A stretch of 8,655 nucleotides of DNA from Treponema sp. (GTDB lineage: Bacteria; Spirochaetota; Spirochaetia; Treponematales; Breznakiellaceae): the NCBI GenBank assembly GCA_031273185.1, contig JAISSG010000088.1, positions 1 through 8,655 of the forward strand. The letters are read 5' to 3'. Position 1 is the stretch's first letter; each line of letters starts with the position of its first letter. The translations under genes and the position numbers were made by a program. The notes under the pieces are model-generated. The model did not search any database, was not told where the DNA came from, and saw only the letters and a list, made by a program, of their open reading frames with translations. Of this stretch, positions 1-5,263 are shown piece by piece.

Positions 1-306
1 AGCATTTTCGTTCAAAATTTGCGAAAACACCGCCGGAAATGCGGTTTTACACAGGCTCAACTGGCTGAAAAGGTCAATGTGTCCACCCATCATATAGGCA
101 TGATAGAACTTTCCCGCAATAATCCCACATTAGAGCTTGTAGAACGCATTGCCGATGCCTTGAACATCAAAACGTACGAACTGTTTATAGACCCTCTTTC
201 TCCCAATGTGGAACTTGAGCGGCTTCGTCAGGAGATTAAAGACGATATGAGGCAGTTGCTCAACGAAGCTCTGGAAAAAGCTCTTTCCGGTAAATGTAAC
301 AAATAA
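1..306 (+). CDS. XRE-family helix-turn-helix regulator, 5' end outside window
   Basis: This is the C-terminal part of a small DNA-binding protein of the Cro/C1 (XRE) class. The frame is open from base 1 (SIFVQNLRKHRRK...) to a TAA at 304-306. A TTG at 19-21 could be read as a start, but it encodes the Leu of the typical XRE opening 'FVQNLRKHR', so the true start almost certainly lies left of the window. The HTH follows in order: TQAQLAEKVNVS (helices 1-2), HHIGMIELSRNNPTLE (recognition helix and turn), then LVERIADALNIKTYELF (helices 4-5). A charged, probably coiled tail (LERLRQEIKDDMRQLLNEALEKAL) may mediate dimerisation. Stand-alone regulators of this size are often phage- or mobile-element-derived or autoregulatory, but no target can be named. 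HTH identity is sure; function is unknown. Confidence 0.85.
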   Translation, partial: SIFVQNLRKHRRKCGFTQAQLAEKVNVSTHHIGMIELSRNNPTLELVERIADALNIKTYELFIDPLSPNVELERLRQEIKDDMRQLLNEALEKALSGKCNK

Positions 307-650
307 GGTTTTCTCTTAATGTAAACATAACCTGAAAAGCAACAGGTTTTGGCAAGTGGATTTCAGGTAGTAAGGCACTTAAATATCCGGCCATTTTTTA
401 GATAAGATATAGCAACAATGGCCTCTGACCACCATGAATCGACCAGCCAAAACGCCCAAAAGTCCCTTGCTCTCGCTTCGGCATTGTTCCCATGGGAAGA
501 TATGGATACCTACAGAAACCAATATTTGGGTAGCCAAAAGCCGCCTTGCACAAGAAAGAAAAGAACCCCAAAAATGGGAAAAGGAGATGTCCCAGGTTCG
601 GATTTTAACCGGCAGGGGGAGAGCGGTTCAAGGATGCCAATCCCCCCTAA
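307..650. other. Gene-poor gap between convergent genes
   Basis: No convincing gene is seen in this 344-base stretch. Two overlapping + strand frames opening at ATGs at 418 and 434 have no Shine-Dalgarno sequence, no recognisable motif, and run into the antisense of the ligase 3' end, so they are treated as chance. Small structures are present: the hairpin at 329-350 listed separately, CCTGAAA (331-337) facing TTTCAGG (361-367), a short CCCA/TGGG hairpin at 567-578 followed by pyrimidine-rich sequence on the minus strand, and AGGGGG (614-619) facing CCCCCT (643-648). The last two lie downstream of the minus-strand ligase and could help end its transcript, but neither is a textbook terminator. 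Confidence 0.6.
329..350 (+). terminator. Weak possible terminator after the HTH gene
   Basis: AACCTG (329-334) and CAGGTT (343-348) form a perfect 6-bp stem with an 8-base loop. Four T residues occupy 347-350, two of them inside the stem. It lies 23 bases past the stop of the HTH gene, where a terminator is expected. The stem is short and the T-run poor, so this is tentative. Confidence 0.25.
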
Positions 651-2306
651 TTACGTCGCTGTACCCAGCTCCTCGACCTTTTTCGAACCCATTTCCCGTA
701 GCAGGTACTTTTGAATCTTTCCCGACGATGTTAGCGGGTAGCTGTCAATAAAAAACACGTAGCGGGGGATTTTGAAGCGGCTGATTTGTCCACGGCAGTA
801 GTCGCGGACATCTTCCTCGCTGAGGGCGGCGTCGGGGTGCGGGATGATGAACGCCCCAACCTCCTCGCCGTATTTCTTGCTGGCAATGCCTACTACCTGC
901 ACGTCTTTGACGCCGGGCATGGTGTACAAAAAGTCTTCTATTTCCTTGGGGTACACGTTCTCGCCGCCACGTATGATCATGTCCTTGATCCGGCCGGTGA
1001 CCCGGAAAAAGCCCCGCTCGTCCTTTACCCCCAGGTCGCCGGAGTGCAGCCAGCCGTTCTGGTCGATGCACTTGGCGGTGGCTTCGGGCATCTTGTAGTA
1101 GCCCTTCATGCTGTTGTAGCCACGGCAGCAGAACTCGCCGTGGGTGCCGTCGGGGCACTCCTCGCCGGTTTCCGGGTCACGGATCGTTACCTCGATGCCG
1201 GGCAGGGCGCGGCCAACGGTCTCGACCTTTGCCTCAAGGTCGTCGTCATAGCGGGTCTGGGTCATCACCGGGGACGATTCGGTCAGGCCGTAGCAGATGG
1301 TAACGTCCTTCATGTGCATCAAATCGATTACCCGGCGCATTGCCTCGATGGGGCAGGGCGATCCCGCCATAATGCCGGTGCGGAGGCTGGAAAGGTCGAA
1401 CATGTTAAACATGGGGTGGTTCAGTTCGGCGATGAACATGGTCGGCACACCGTACACGGCAGTGCATTTTTCCTTTTGAATCGTCGCCAACACCATTAGC
1501 GGGTCGAACCACTCGACGATGGCCGCCGTGGAGCCGTGGGTCAGCACTGCCATCATCCCCAGCACGAGCCCGAAGCAGTGGAACAGCGGCACGGGCAGGC
1601 ACACGATGTCCTTTTCCGTCAGCCGCTGGTTGTCGCCGATGCCCAGCCCGTTGTTGAGGATGTTCCGGTGGGTCAGCATGACCCCCTTGGGAAAGCCGGT
1701 GGTCCCGCTGGTGTACTGCATATTTACCACGTCGTTGCGGTCAAGCGAGGCTTCGATTTTCCGCAGTTCAGCATCATCGCCGTGCTGCCCCAACAGCAGT
1801 ACCTCGTTAAAGCTGTACATCCCCCGATGCTTCTGCTGTCCGACATAGACAACGTGTTTCAGGAAGGGGAATTTTTCCGATTTCAGGTAGCCCCGCTGCG
1901 AGGTCTTCAGTTCGGGGACGAGTTCGTTCACCATCGAAACGTAATCCGAATCCCGCCACCCGTCGATGACGCACAGGCAGACCATGTCCGACTGCTGGAG
2001 GACGTATTCAAGCTCGTGGAGCTTGTAGCCCGTGTTCACCGTGACCAGCACCAGCCCCATCCGGGCGCAGGCGAACAGCACGGTATTCCAGTCCGGCACG
2101 TTGGTCGCCCAAATCCCCACATGGTCGCCTTTTTTCAGCCCCATCGCCAAAAAGCCCTTCGCCAGTTCATCAACCCGCTTGTCGAATTCAGCGTAGGTAA
2201 AGCGGAGGTTCCGGTCTGCATACACGAGAAAGTCGTGGTCGGGGTGGTTTTGGGTTTTTTCCCGCAACACTGCGGAGAGCGTCTTCTCAATAAAAATCTG
2301 TTCCAT
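651..2306 (-). CDS. AMP-forming fatty acyl-CoA ligase (ANL superfamily)
   Basis: A 551-residue enzyme, full length for the family, that activates a carboxylic acid (probably a medium- or long-chain fatty acid) to its acyl-adenylate and then the acyl-CoA, in the cytoplasm. The ANL core motifs are intact: phosphate loop [10 protein letters not shown] (199-208), YGLTESSP (339-346), the SGD aspartate (422-424), hinge and A8 loop [18 protein letters not shown] (438-455), and the catalytic lysine in SSGKIQK (K530). The N-terminus ([11 protein letters not shown]) is typical of bacterial AMP-binding proteins of this type. The exact acid cannot be told from sequence. It is the second gene after an HTH-cupin regulator on the same strand, an arrangement I recall from other anaerobes, so control by that regulator is likely. 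The ATG at 2306 has no Shine-Dalgarno sequence: the bases before it are AT-rich for nine positions and then the C-rich end of a heptamer repeat array. The high GC of this gene creates long empty frames on the opposite strand. Confidence 0.93.
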   Translation of the reverse strand: MEQIFIEKTLSAVLREKTQNHPDHDFLVYADRNLRFTYAEFDKRVDELAKGFLAMGLKKGDHVGIWATNVPDWNTVLFACARMGLVLVTVNTGYKLHELEYVLQQSDMVCLCVIDGWRDSDYVSMVNELVPELKTSQRGYLKSEKFPFLKHVVYVGQQKHRGMYSFNEVLLLGQHGDDAELRKIEASLDRNDVVNMQYTSGTTGFPKGVMLTHRNILNNGLGIGDNQRLTEKDIVCLPVPLFHCFGLVLGMMAVLTHGSTAAIVEWFDPLMVLATIQKEKCTAVYGVPTMFIAELNHPMFNMFDLSSLRTGIMAGSPCPIEAMRRVIDLMHMKDVTICYGLTESSPVMTQTRYDDDLEAKVETVGRALPGIEVTIRDPETGEECPDGTHGEFCCRGYNSMKGYYKMPEATAKCIDQNGWLHSGDLGVKDERGFFRVTGRIKDMIIRGGENVYPKEIEDFLYTMPGVKDVQVVGIASKKYGEEVGAFIIPHPDAALSEEDVRDYCRGQISRFKIPRYVFFIDSYPLTSSGKIQKYLLREMGSKKVEELGTAT

Positions 2307-2315
2307 ATTTGTTAT

Positions 2316-2377
2316 GGGGACTAGGGAATAGGGACTAGGGAATAGGGGTTAGGGAATAGGGACTAGGGACTAGGGGA
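2316..2377 (+). repeat. Left heptamer array, G-rich on + strand (GGGACTA/GGGAATA)
   Basis: Eight contiguous 7-base units from 2317 read GGGACTA, GGGAATA, GGGACTA, GGGAATA, GGGGTTA, GGGAATA, GGGACTA, GGGACTA, followed by a partial GGGGA. Every unit starts with GGG, giving nine G-runs separated by mostly 4-base linkers, which satisfies the usual G-quadruplex pattern on the + strand. The array ends 10 bases from the ligase start codon, so in the mRNA it is a C-rich leader immediately before the AUG. It is the inverted partner of the array at 2391-2458. Confidence 0.95.
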
Positions 2378-2390
2378 GTACAAACAGCAA

Positions 2391-2458
2391 CCCCGGTCCC
2401 CGTTCCCTAATCCCCGTTTCCCATTCCCCGATCCCCAGTCCCCAGTCCCCAGTCCCCC
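2391..2458 (-). repeat. Right heptamer array, C-rich on + strand (CCCCAGT type)
   Basis: Nine contiguous 7-base units read on the + strand as CCCCGGT, CCCCGTT, CCCTAAT, CCCCGTT, TCCCATT, CCCCGAT, then CCCCAGT three times, followed by CCCCC. On the minus (coding) strand this gives ten runs of at least three G with 3- or 4-base linkers. It starts two bases after the stop codon of the HTH-cupin gene. With the left array it forms an imperfect inverted repeat of arms 62 and 68 bases around a 13-base centre (2378-2390, GTACAAACAGCAA). The unit resembles the short tandemly repeated repetitive (STRR) heptamers described in filamentous cyanobacteria (CCCCAGT class); a common origin is not implied. The fading uniformity from 2453 inward to 2391 suggests older and newer copies. 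Confidence 0.95.
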
Positions 2459-2460
2459 TT

Positions 2461-3042
2461 TTAAACTGGTGTGTAAATGACGGCGAGAATTTTCACCGGC
2501 TTGTTGTCAGCGGAGATTACCCGGTGCGGTACGATGGAATCGTAGTACACCGAGTCCCCGGCCTTGAGCGTCTCGGAAGTGGTGCCGTATTCCAGGGCAA
2601 GGTTGCCCGTCAGGACGTGGATGAATTCCTCGCCCTCGTGGGTGCTTTTTTCCTGCACCGCGTCCGGCTCTATGTCAACGATGAACGGCTCCATGTGGCG
2701 GCCATTTTTGTCCGCCGCCAGCGCCTTGAAACTCAGTCCCTGATGCCCCTGCGCCGTGCCGCCGTCCGGCAACCCGGTCTTGAAACGCTCCGACTCGGCG
2801 GTTTGCCCGGCGCGGGTAATAACCGGCCCAAGCTGCTCGTGATCGTCCAGCAGGGTGCCAAGGCGGACTCCCAGCGCCCGCGCTACCTTAATCAGCGGGG
2901 CAAGATCGGGGATGTGCCCCTCGTTCTCGATTTTAGCGATCAGCTCGACAGAGATGCCGCTCCGTTCGGCCAGCGTGTCCTGGCTGATGGAATAGGTGTT
3001 GCGCAACTCGGTGATTCGTTGCCCAAGTGAATATGTTCCCAT
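2461..3042 (-). CDS. XRE-family regulator with C-terminal cupin sensor domain
   Basis: A transcription factor of 193 residues from the ATG at 3042. Residues 7-62 form an HTH (QRITELRNTYSISQDTLAER, then SGISVELIAKIENEGHIPDL). Residues about 118-190 form a small cupin barrel with STHEGEEFIHVLTG and an LKAGDSVYYDSIVPHR strand pair; H135, E137/E138 and H173 are the likely ligand- or metal-binding positions. Regulators of this class usually bind a small molecule in the cupin to modulate DNA binding; the ligand here is unknown. The frame is open to an ATG at 3087, but the shorter start is preferred because the HTH family begins near MGTYSLGQRI, the extra 15 residues look nothing like it, and they would be encoded by the predicted promoter. 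There is no Shine-Dalgarno sequence before 3042. The gene precedes the acyl-CoA ligase and faces the HAD operon, so it is the obvious candidate to bind the inverted repeat at 3081-3107. Confidence 0.92.
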   Translation of the reverse strand: MGTYSLGQRITELRNTYSISQDTLAERSGISVELIAKIENEGHIPDLAPLIKVARALGVRLGTLLDDHEQLGPVITRAGQTAESERFKTGLPDGGTAQGHQGLSFKALAADKNGRHMEPFIVDIEPDAVQEKSTHEGEEFIHVLTGNLALEYGTTSETLKAGDSVYYDSIVPHRVISADNKPVKILAVIYTPV

Positions 3043-3051
3043 AATGCGAAC

Positions 3052-3080
3052 AGTATACAAAATCGGGCAGTGAATGGGAA
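3052..3080 (-). promoter_or_regulatory. Predicted promoter of the HTH-cupin/ligase pair
   Basis: On the minus strand TTCCCA (3080-3075, 4 of 6 matches to TTGACA) lies exactly 17 bases from TATACT (3057-3052, 5 of 6 to TATAAT). A start about seven bases beyond the -10 falls near 3045, only about three bases before the ATG at 3042. This would make a nearly leaderless mRNA, which agrees with the missing Shine-Dalgarno sequence. Confidence 0.5.
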
Positions 3081-3107
3081 CTGGCAACCGGCTACTTGAA
3101 TTGCCAG
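3081..3107. promoter_or_regulatory. Candidate operator: CTGGCAA-N13-TTGCCAG
   Basis: A perfect 7-bp inverted repeat: CTGGCAA at 3081-3087 and TTGCCAG at 3101-3107, half-site centres 20 bp apart (about two helical turns, so both on one face of the DNA). The left half abuts the minus-strand -35 element, and the right half overlaps the last base of the + strand -35 element. A dimer bound here would cover both promoters. The HTH-cupin protein encoded alongside is the natural candidate, but that is inference. Confidence 0.5.
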
Positions 3108-3124
3108 CATTTCGGGGTTATGCT
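3096..3124 (+). promoter_or_regulatory. Predicted promoter of the HAD-CBS-DRTGG operon
   Basis: TTGAAT (3096-3101, 4 of 6 matches) and TATGCT (3119-3124, 4 of 6) are separated by exactly 17 bases. A transcript starting seven bases past the -10 would begin at 3131, the A of the HAD start codon, so the gene may be leaderless; no Shine-Dalgarno sequence is seen. Each box is only a moderate match, and the support comes mainly from spacing and position. Confidence 0.4.
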
Positions 3125-3130
3125 TGAACA

Positions 3131-3958
3131 ATGAGCACTACGCGCCTCTTGGCCCTTGATCTGGACGATACCCTGCTTCGGCCTGACTTGACCATTTCCC
3201 ATCGTACCAGAAACGCCATCAGGAAGGCGGAAGCTGCGGGGATTACGGTGGTGCTGGCATCGGGGAGGGTTCCCTCCGTGATAAGGCATTTTGCAGGTAT
3301 CCTGGGGATGAACCGGCGGAAAGACTATGTTATCTGCAACAACGGCACGATCATCCAGGAAAGCGACACCGGCAACATTGTCAGCGAGGTGAGGATCGAG
3401 CCAAAGACGGCGCTTGCCGCTTTCGACCTGGCCGAAGCCGAGGATTTTCTGGTGCAAATCTACGAAGACGATGTGATGTACGTGTCGCGCCACAACGAGT
3501 TTACCGGCTACGATCAAAAGCTGACCGGCCTGCGCCAGGTGGTGGTGGAGAATTTTCGCGCCATGGTGGGCGGCGGCGTCCACAACCTGCTGTTTCCCGG
3601 GGACCCCGTGCTGCTTGCCCCGCTGGAAAGCCTGTTTCGCACCTACCTGGGCGGCGATATTACCTTGTTCACCAGCAAGCCCTACTTTCTCGAATTGCTG
3701 CCCGCCAATACCGACAAGGGGACCGCGCTGGCAAAGGTCGCGTCCCTTTTGGGGATTGAGCGGGAAGAGGTGGTTGCCATTGGCGACTCGATGAACGACG
3801 AGGCGATGATCCGCTGGGCGGGCACGGGCATAGCGATGGCCAACGCCGACGAGCGGATCAAGAACATCGCCAACCTGGTTACGGAAAGAACCAATGACGA
3901 TGACGGCGTTGCCGAGGTTATCGAAAAATATGTATTGGCAAAAACAGGTATCGTATGA
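3131..3958 (+). CDS. Cof-type HAD-superfamily phosphatase (class IIB)
   Basis: A 275-residue, full-length cytoplasmic phosphohydrolase of the Cof/YidA-like group, Mg-dependent and acting on sugar phosphates, flavin or pyridoxal phosphates or similar small substrates; the substrate cannot be predicted. Motif I is LALDLDDTLL with nucleophile D10 and acid/base D12; motif II is ASGR (S44); motif III lysine is K196 in NTDKGTALAKV; motif IV is IGDSMND (D219, N222, D223). The cap domain lies between about residues 85 and 190. The C-terminus NDDDGVAEVIEKYV is characteristic of the family. Its stop overlaps the start of the next gene (ATGA at 3955-3958), showing translational coupling to the CBS-ATPase protein. 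The short frame ATGCTTGAACAATGA just upstream (3120-3134) is considered chance. Confidence 0.93.
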   Translation: MSTTRLLALDLDDTLLRPDLTISHRTRNAIRKAEAAGITVVLASGRVPSVIRHFAGILGMNRRKDYVICNNGTIIQESDTGNIVSEVRIEPKTALAAFDLAEAEDFLVQIYEDDVMYVSRHNEFTGYDQKLTGLRQVVVENFRAMVGGGVHNLLFPGDPVLLAPLESLFRTYLGGDITLFTSKPYFLELLPANTDKGTALAKVASLLGIEREEVVAIGDSMNDEAMIRWAGTGIAMANADERIKNIANLVTERTNDDDGVAEVIEKYVLAKTGIV

Positions 3959-4902
3959 GTGACGACAATGTCCAGCAGAAGGAAGTCCCCATCAGCACGG
4001 TTGATTCGCCGTCGGTGGTTTTGGAGCTTATCTATCAGCTTAAAATAAAAGACGTGATGACATCTTCGGTTATTACCGCCAAGCCGAGCCAGAGCCTGCG
4101 GCATGTCCAGGCGCTGATGCGGGAAAACCGGATCACCGGCGTTCCCATCGCGGAAGAATTAAAGCTCGTCGGCATGATTTCCATTGACGACATTGTCATC
4201 GCGCTGGACAAGGGCCTGATCGACTGCCCGATTGAGGAGCGCATGACCCGGGATGTCATCGTGCTGCAGGACGACATGCCCCTGTCCTTTGCCATTTCCT
4301 ACCTCAACAAGTACAATTACGGCCGTTTTCCCGTGCTGAACAAGAACCATGAACTTGTGGGGGTGTTGAGCCCAACAGACGTTATCAAGTCGCTGCTGGT
4401 TGAGATGAACCGGGAAGTGCTAAGGCTTGAGAAAATGCAAAAGGAATCCTCGAGCATCTCGTCGCCGCATTCGGAAATGGAGTACAACGTTCCCCGCTAC
4501 GATTTCGAGCTGGCCGGCAGGGCTTCCACGGAGATCAAGAAGGCCCTCAAGCAGCGGAACATCGATCCCAAGATAATCAGGCGTATTGCCATTGCCAGCT
4601 ACGAGCTGGAAATTAACCTGGTGGTTCACTCGCAGGGCGGCACAATCCACTGCCGCATACAGCCCGACAAGATAATGATCACCGCCACCGATGTCGGCCC
4701 CGGCATTGCCGACGTGAACCAGGCTTTGCAGGAGGGCTGGTCAACGGCCAACGAGTACGTCCGGTCGCTGGGCTTTGGCGCGGGCATGGGCCTTGCCAAC
4801 ACCAAGCGGGTGTCCGACGAGTTTTCGATCAATTCCGCTCTGGGAGTCGGTACCACGGTGCGGTCGGTGGTGTACGTCAATTCCTCAAAGGACGAGACAT
4901 AG
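3955..4902 (+). CDS. Two-CBS-domain protein fused to RsbT/RsbW-like ATPase domain
   Basis: A 315-residue soluble sensor protein. Residues about 33-86 (DVMTSSVITAKPSQSL to VGMISIDDIV) and 94-149 (EERMTRDVIVLQDDMPLSFA to GVLSPTDVIKSLL) are a CBS pair (Bateman module), which in other proteins binds AMP, ATP, SAM or related adenosyl ligands. A short charged helix (150-165) leads to a GHKL-type ATPase domain of the anti-sigma/RsbT kind at about 185-310: N-box SYELEINLVVHS (E217, N221), G1 box TDVGPGI (D246), and G2 box LGFGAGMGLANTKR (273-286) followed by ALGVGTTV. It lacks a dimerisation-phosphoacceptor His domain, so it is not a classical histidine kinase; protein serine kinase activity or partner switching is more likely. 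It overlaps the HAD gene by four bases and is followed by the DRTGG gene, whose Shine-Dalgarno sequence overlaps this stop codon. From memory, ATPases of this type sit beside DRTGG proteins in [FeFe]-hydrogenase clusters of anaerobes; no hydrogenase gene is in this window. Confidence 0.88.
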   Translation: MSDDNVQQKEVPISTVDSPSVVLELIYQLKIKDVMTSSVITAKPSQSLRHVQALMRENRITGVPIAEELKLVGMISIDDIVIALDKGLIDCPIEERMTRDVIVLQDDMPLSFAISYLNKYNYGRFPVLNKNHELVGVLSPTDVIKSLLVEMNREVLRLEKMQKESSSISSPHSEMEYNVPRYDFELAGRASTEIKKALKQRNIDPKIIRRIAIASYELEINLVVHSQGGTIHCRIQPDKIMITATDVGPGIADVNQALQEGWSTANEYVRSLGFGAGMGLANTKRVSDEFSINSALGVGTTVRSVVYVNSSKDET

Positions 4903-4905
4903 GAG
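4901..4905 (+). promoter_or_regulatory. Strong ribosome binding site overlapping upstream stop
   Basis: AGGAG lies six bases before the ATG at 4912 and shares its first two bases with the TAG stop (4900-4902) of the CBS-ATPase gene. This fixes the DRTGG start and suggests coupled translation. Confidence 0.85.
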
Positions 4906-4911
4906 CAAAGC

Positions 4912-5250
4912 ATGACGATTAGGGAAGTTGCCGCCGCGCTGGGCGCGGAAATCTGCCAGGATGAATTTGAGGACGTGGCCGTCGCCGGGGCGTATACCTC
5001 CGACCTGCTTTCCGATGTCATGGCAAACGCAAAGGACGGCGGGGCGCTTGTCACGATTCAGGCGCACAAGAACACCGTGGCGGTGGCGACCCTGGTTAAC
5101 ATATCGGTGATCGTTATCTGCAACTCGCGCCCCCTGCCGGACGACATGCTGGAAGCGGCAAAAGACGAAGGCGTGGCGGTCATCCGCACCAGGGAAAACC
5201 AGTTCACCGTTTCGGGGAAATTGTGGGAAATGCTAAAAACACCCCGTTAA
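4912..5250 (+). CDS. Small single-domain DRTGG protein
   Basis: A 112-residue cytoplasmic protein made almost entirely of one DRTGG domain. Recognition rests on the run VAVAGAYTSDLLSDVMANAK (23-42), then GALVTIQAHKNTVAVATLVN and ISVIVICNSRPLPDDMLEAA, a pattern typical of free-standing DRTGG proteins. The domain also occurs in phosphotransacetylase-like and CBS-domain proteins, where it is taken to be regulatory; its ligand is not established. It is the last gene of a three-gene operon with a CBS-ATPase protein, which suggests that the two work together, for example as sensor and partner. Its stop TAA (5248-5250) sits in the loop of the hairpin at 5240-5256. Confidence 0.85.
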   Translation: MTIREVAAALGAEICQDEFEDVAVAGAYTSDLLSDVMANAKDGGALVTIQAHKNTVAVATLVNISVIVICNSRPLPDDMLEAAKDEGVAVIRTRENQFTVSGKLWEMLKTPR

Positions 5251-5256
5251 GGGGTG
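5235..5256 (-). terminator. Rho-independent terminator of the protease operon
   Basis: CACCCC (5240-5245) and GGGGTG (5251-5256) form a 6-bp GC-rich stem with a five-base loop. On the minus strand the hairpin is followed by five T (A-run at 5235-5239), so it is a proper terminator for the minus-strand operon ending at 5264. On the + strand the stem is followed by CCATATATTAAAA, lacking a T-run, so it would end the DRTGG transcript only weakly. The + strand stop codon lies in the loop. Confidence 0.75.
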
Positions 5257-5263
5257 CCATATA

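Noticed and set aside
19..21. TTG as the start of the first HTH gene
   Set aside because: The frame is open to base 1 and the TTG codes for the leucine of the family's usual N-terminal helix; the gene is cut by the window edge.
590..640. tRNA-like stretch with AGGTTCGGAT resembling a T-arm
   Set aside because: The T-loop lacks the conserved A58, the flanking bases cannot form a 5-bp T-stem, and no cloverleaf can be drawn.
418..751. Two overlapping + strand open frames (98 and 105 residues) starting at 418 and 434
   Set aside because: No ribosome site, no known motif, low-complexity composition, and both run antisense into the conserved C-terminus of the ligase.
786..2324. Long + strand open frames antisense to the ligase (786-1499 and 1536-2324)
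   Set aside because: The ligase on the other strand has all ANL motifs; the antisense frames are motif-free shadows.
2316..2458. CRISPR-like array
   Set aside because: Units are 7 bases and contiguous, with no unique spacers.
3043..3087. Longer start of the HTH-cupin gene at 3087
   Set aside because: Adds 15 residues unlike the family and overlaps the predicted promoter.
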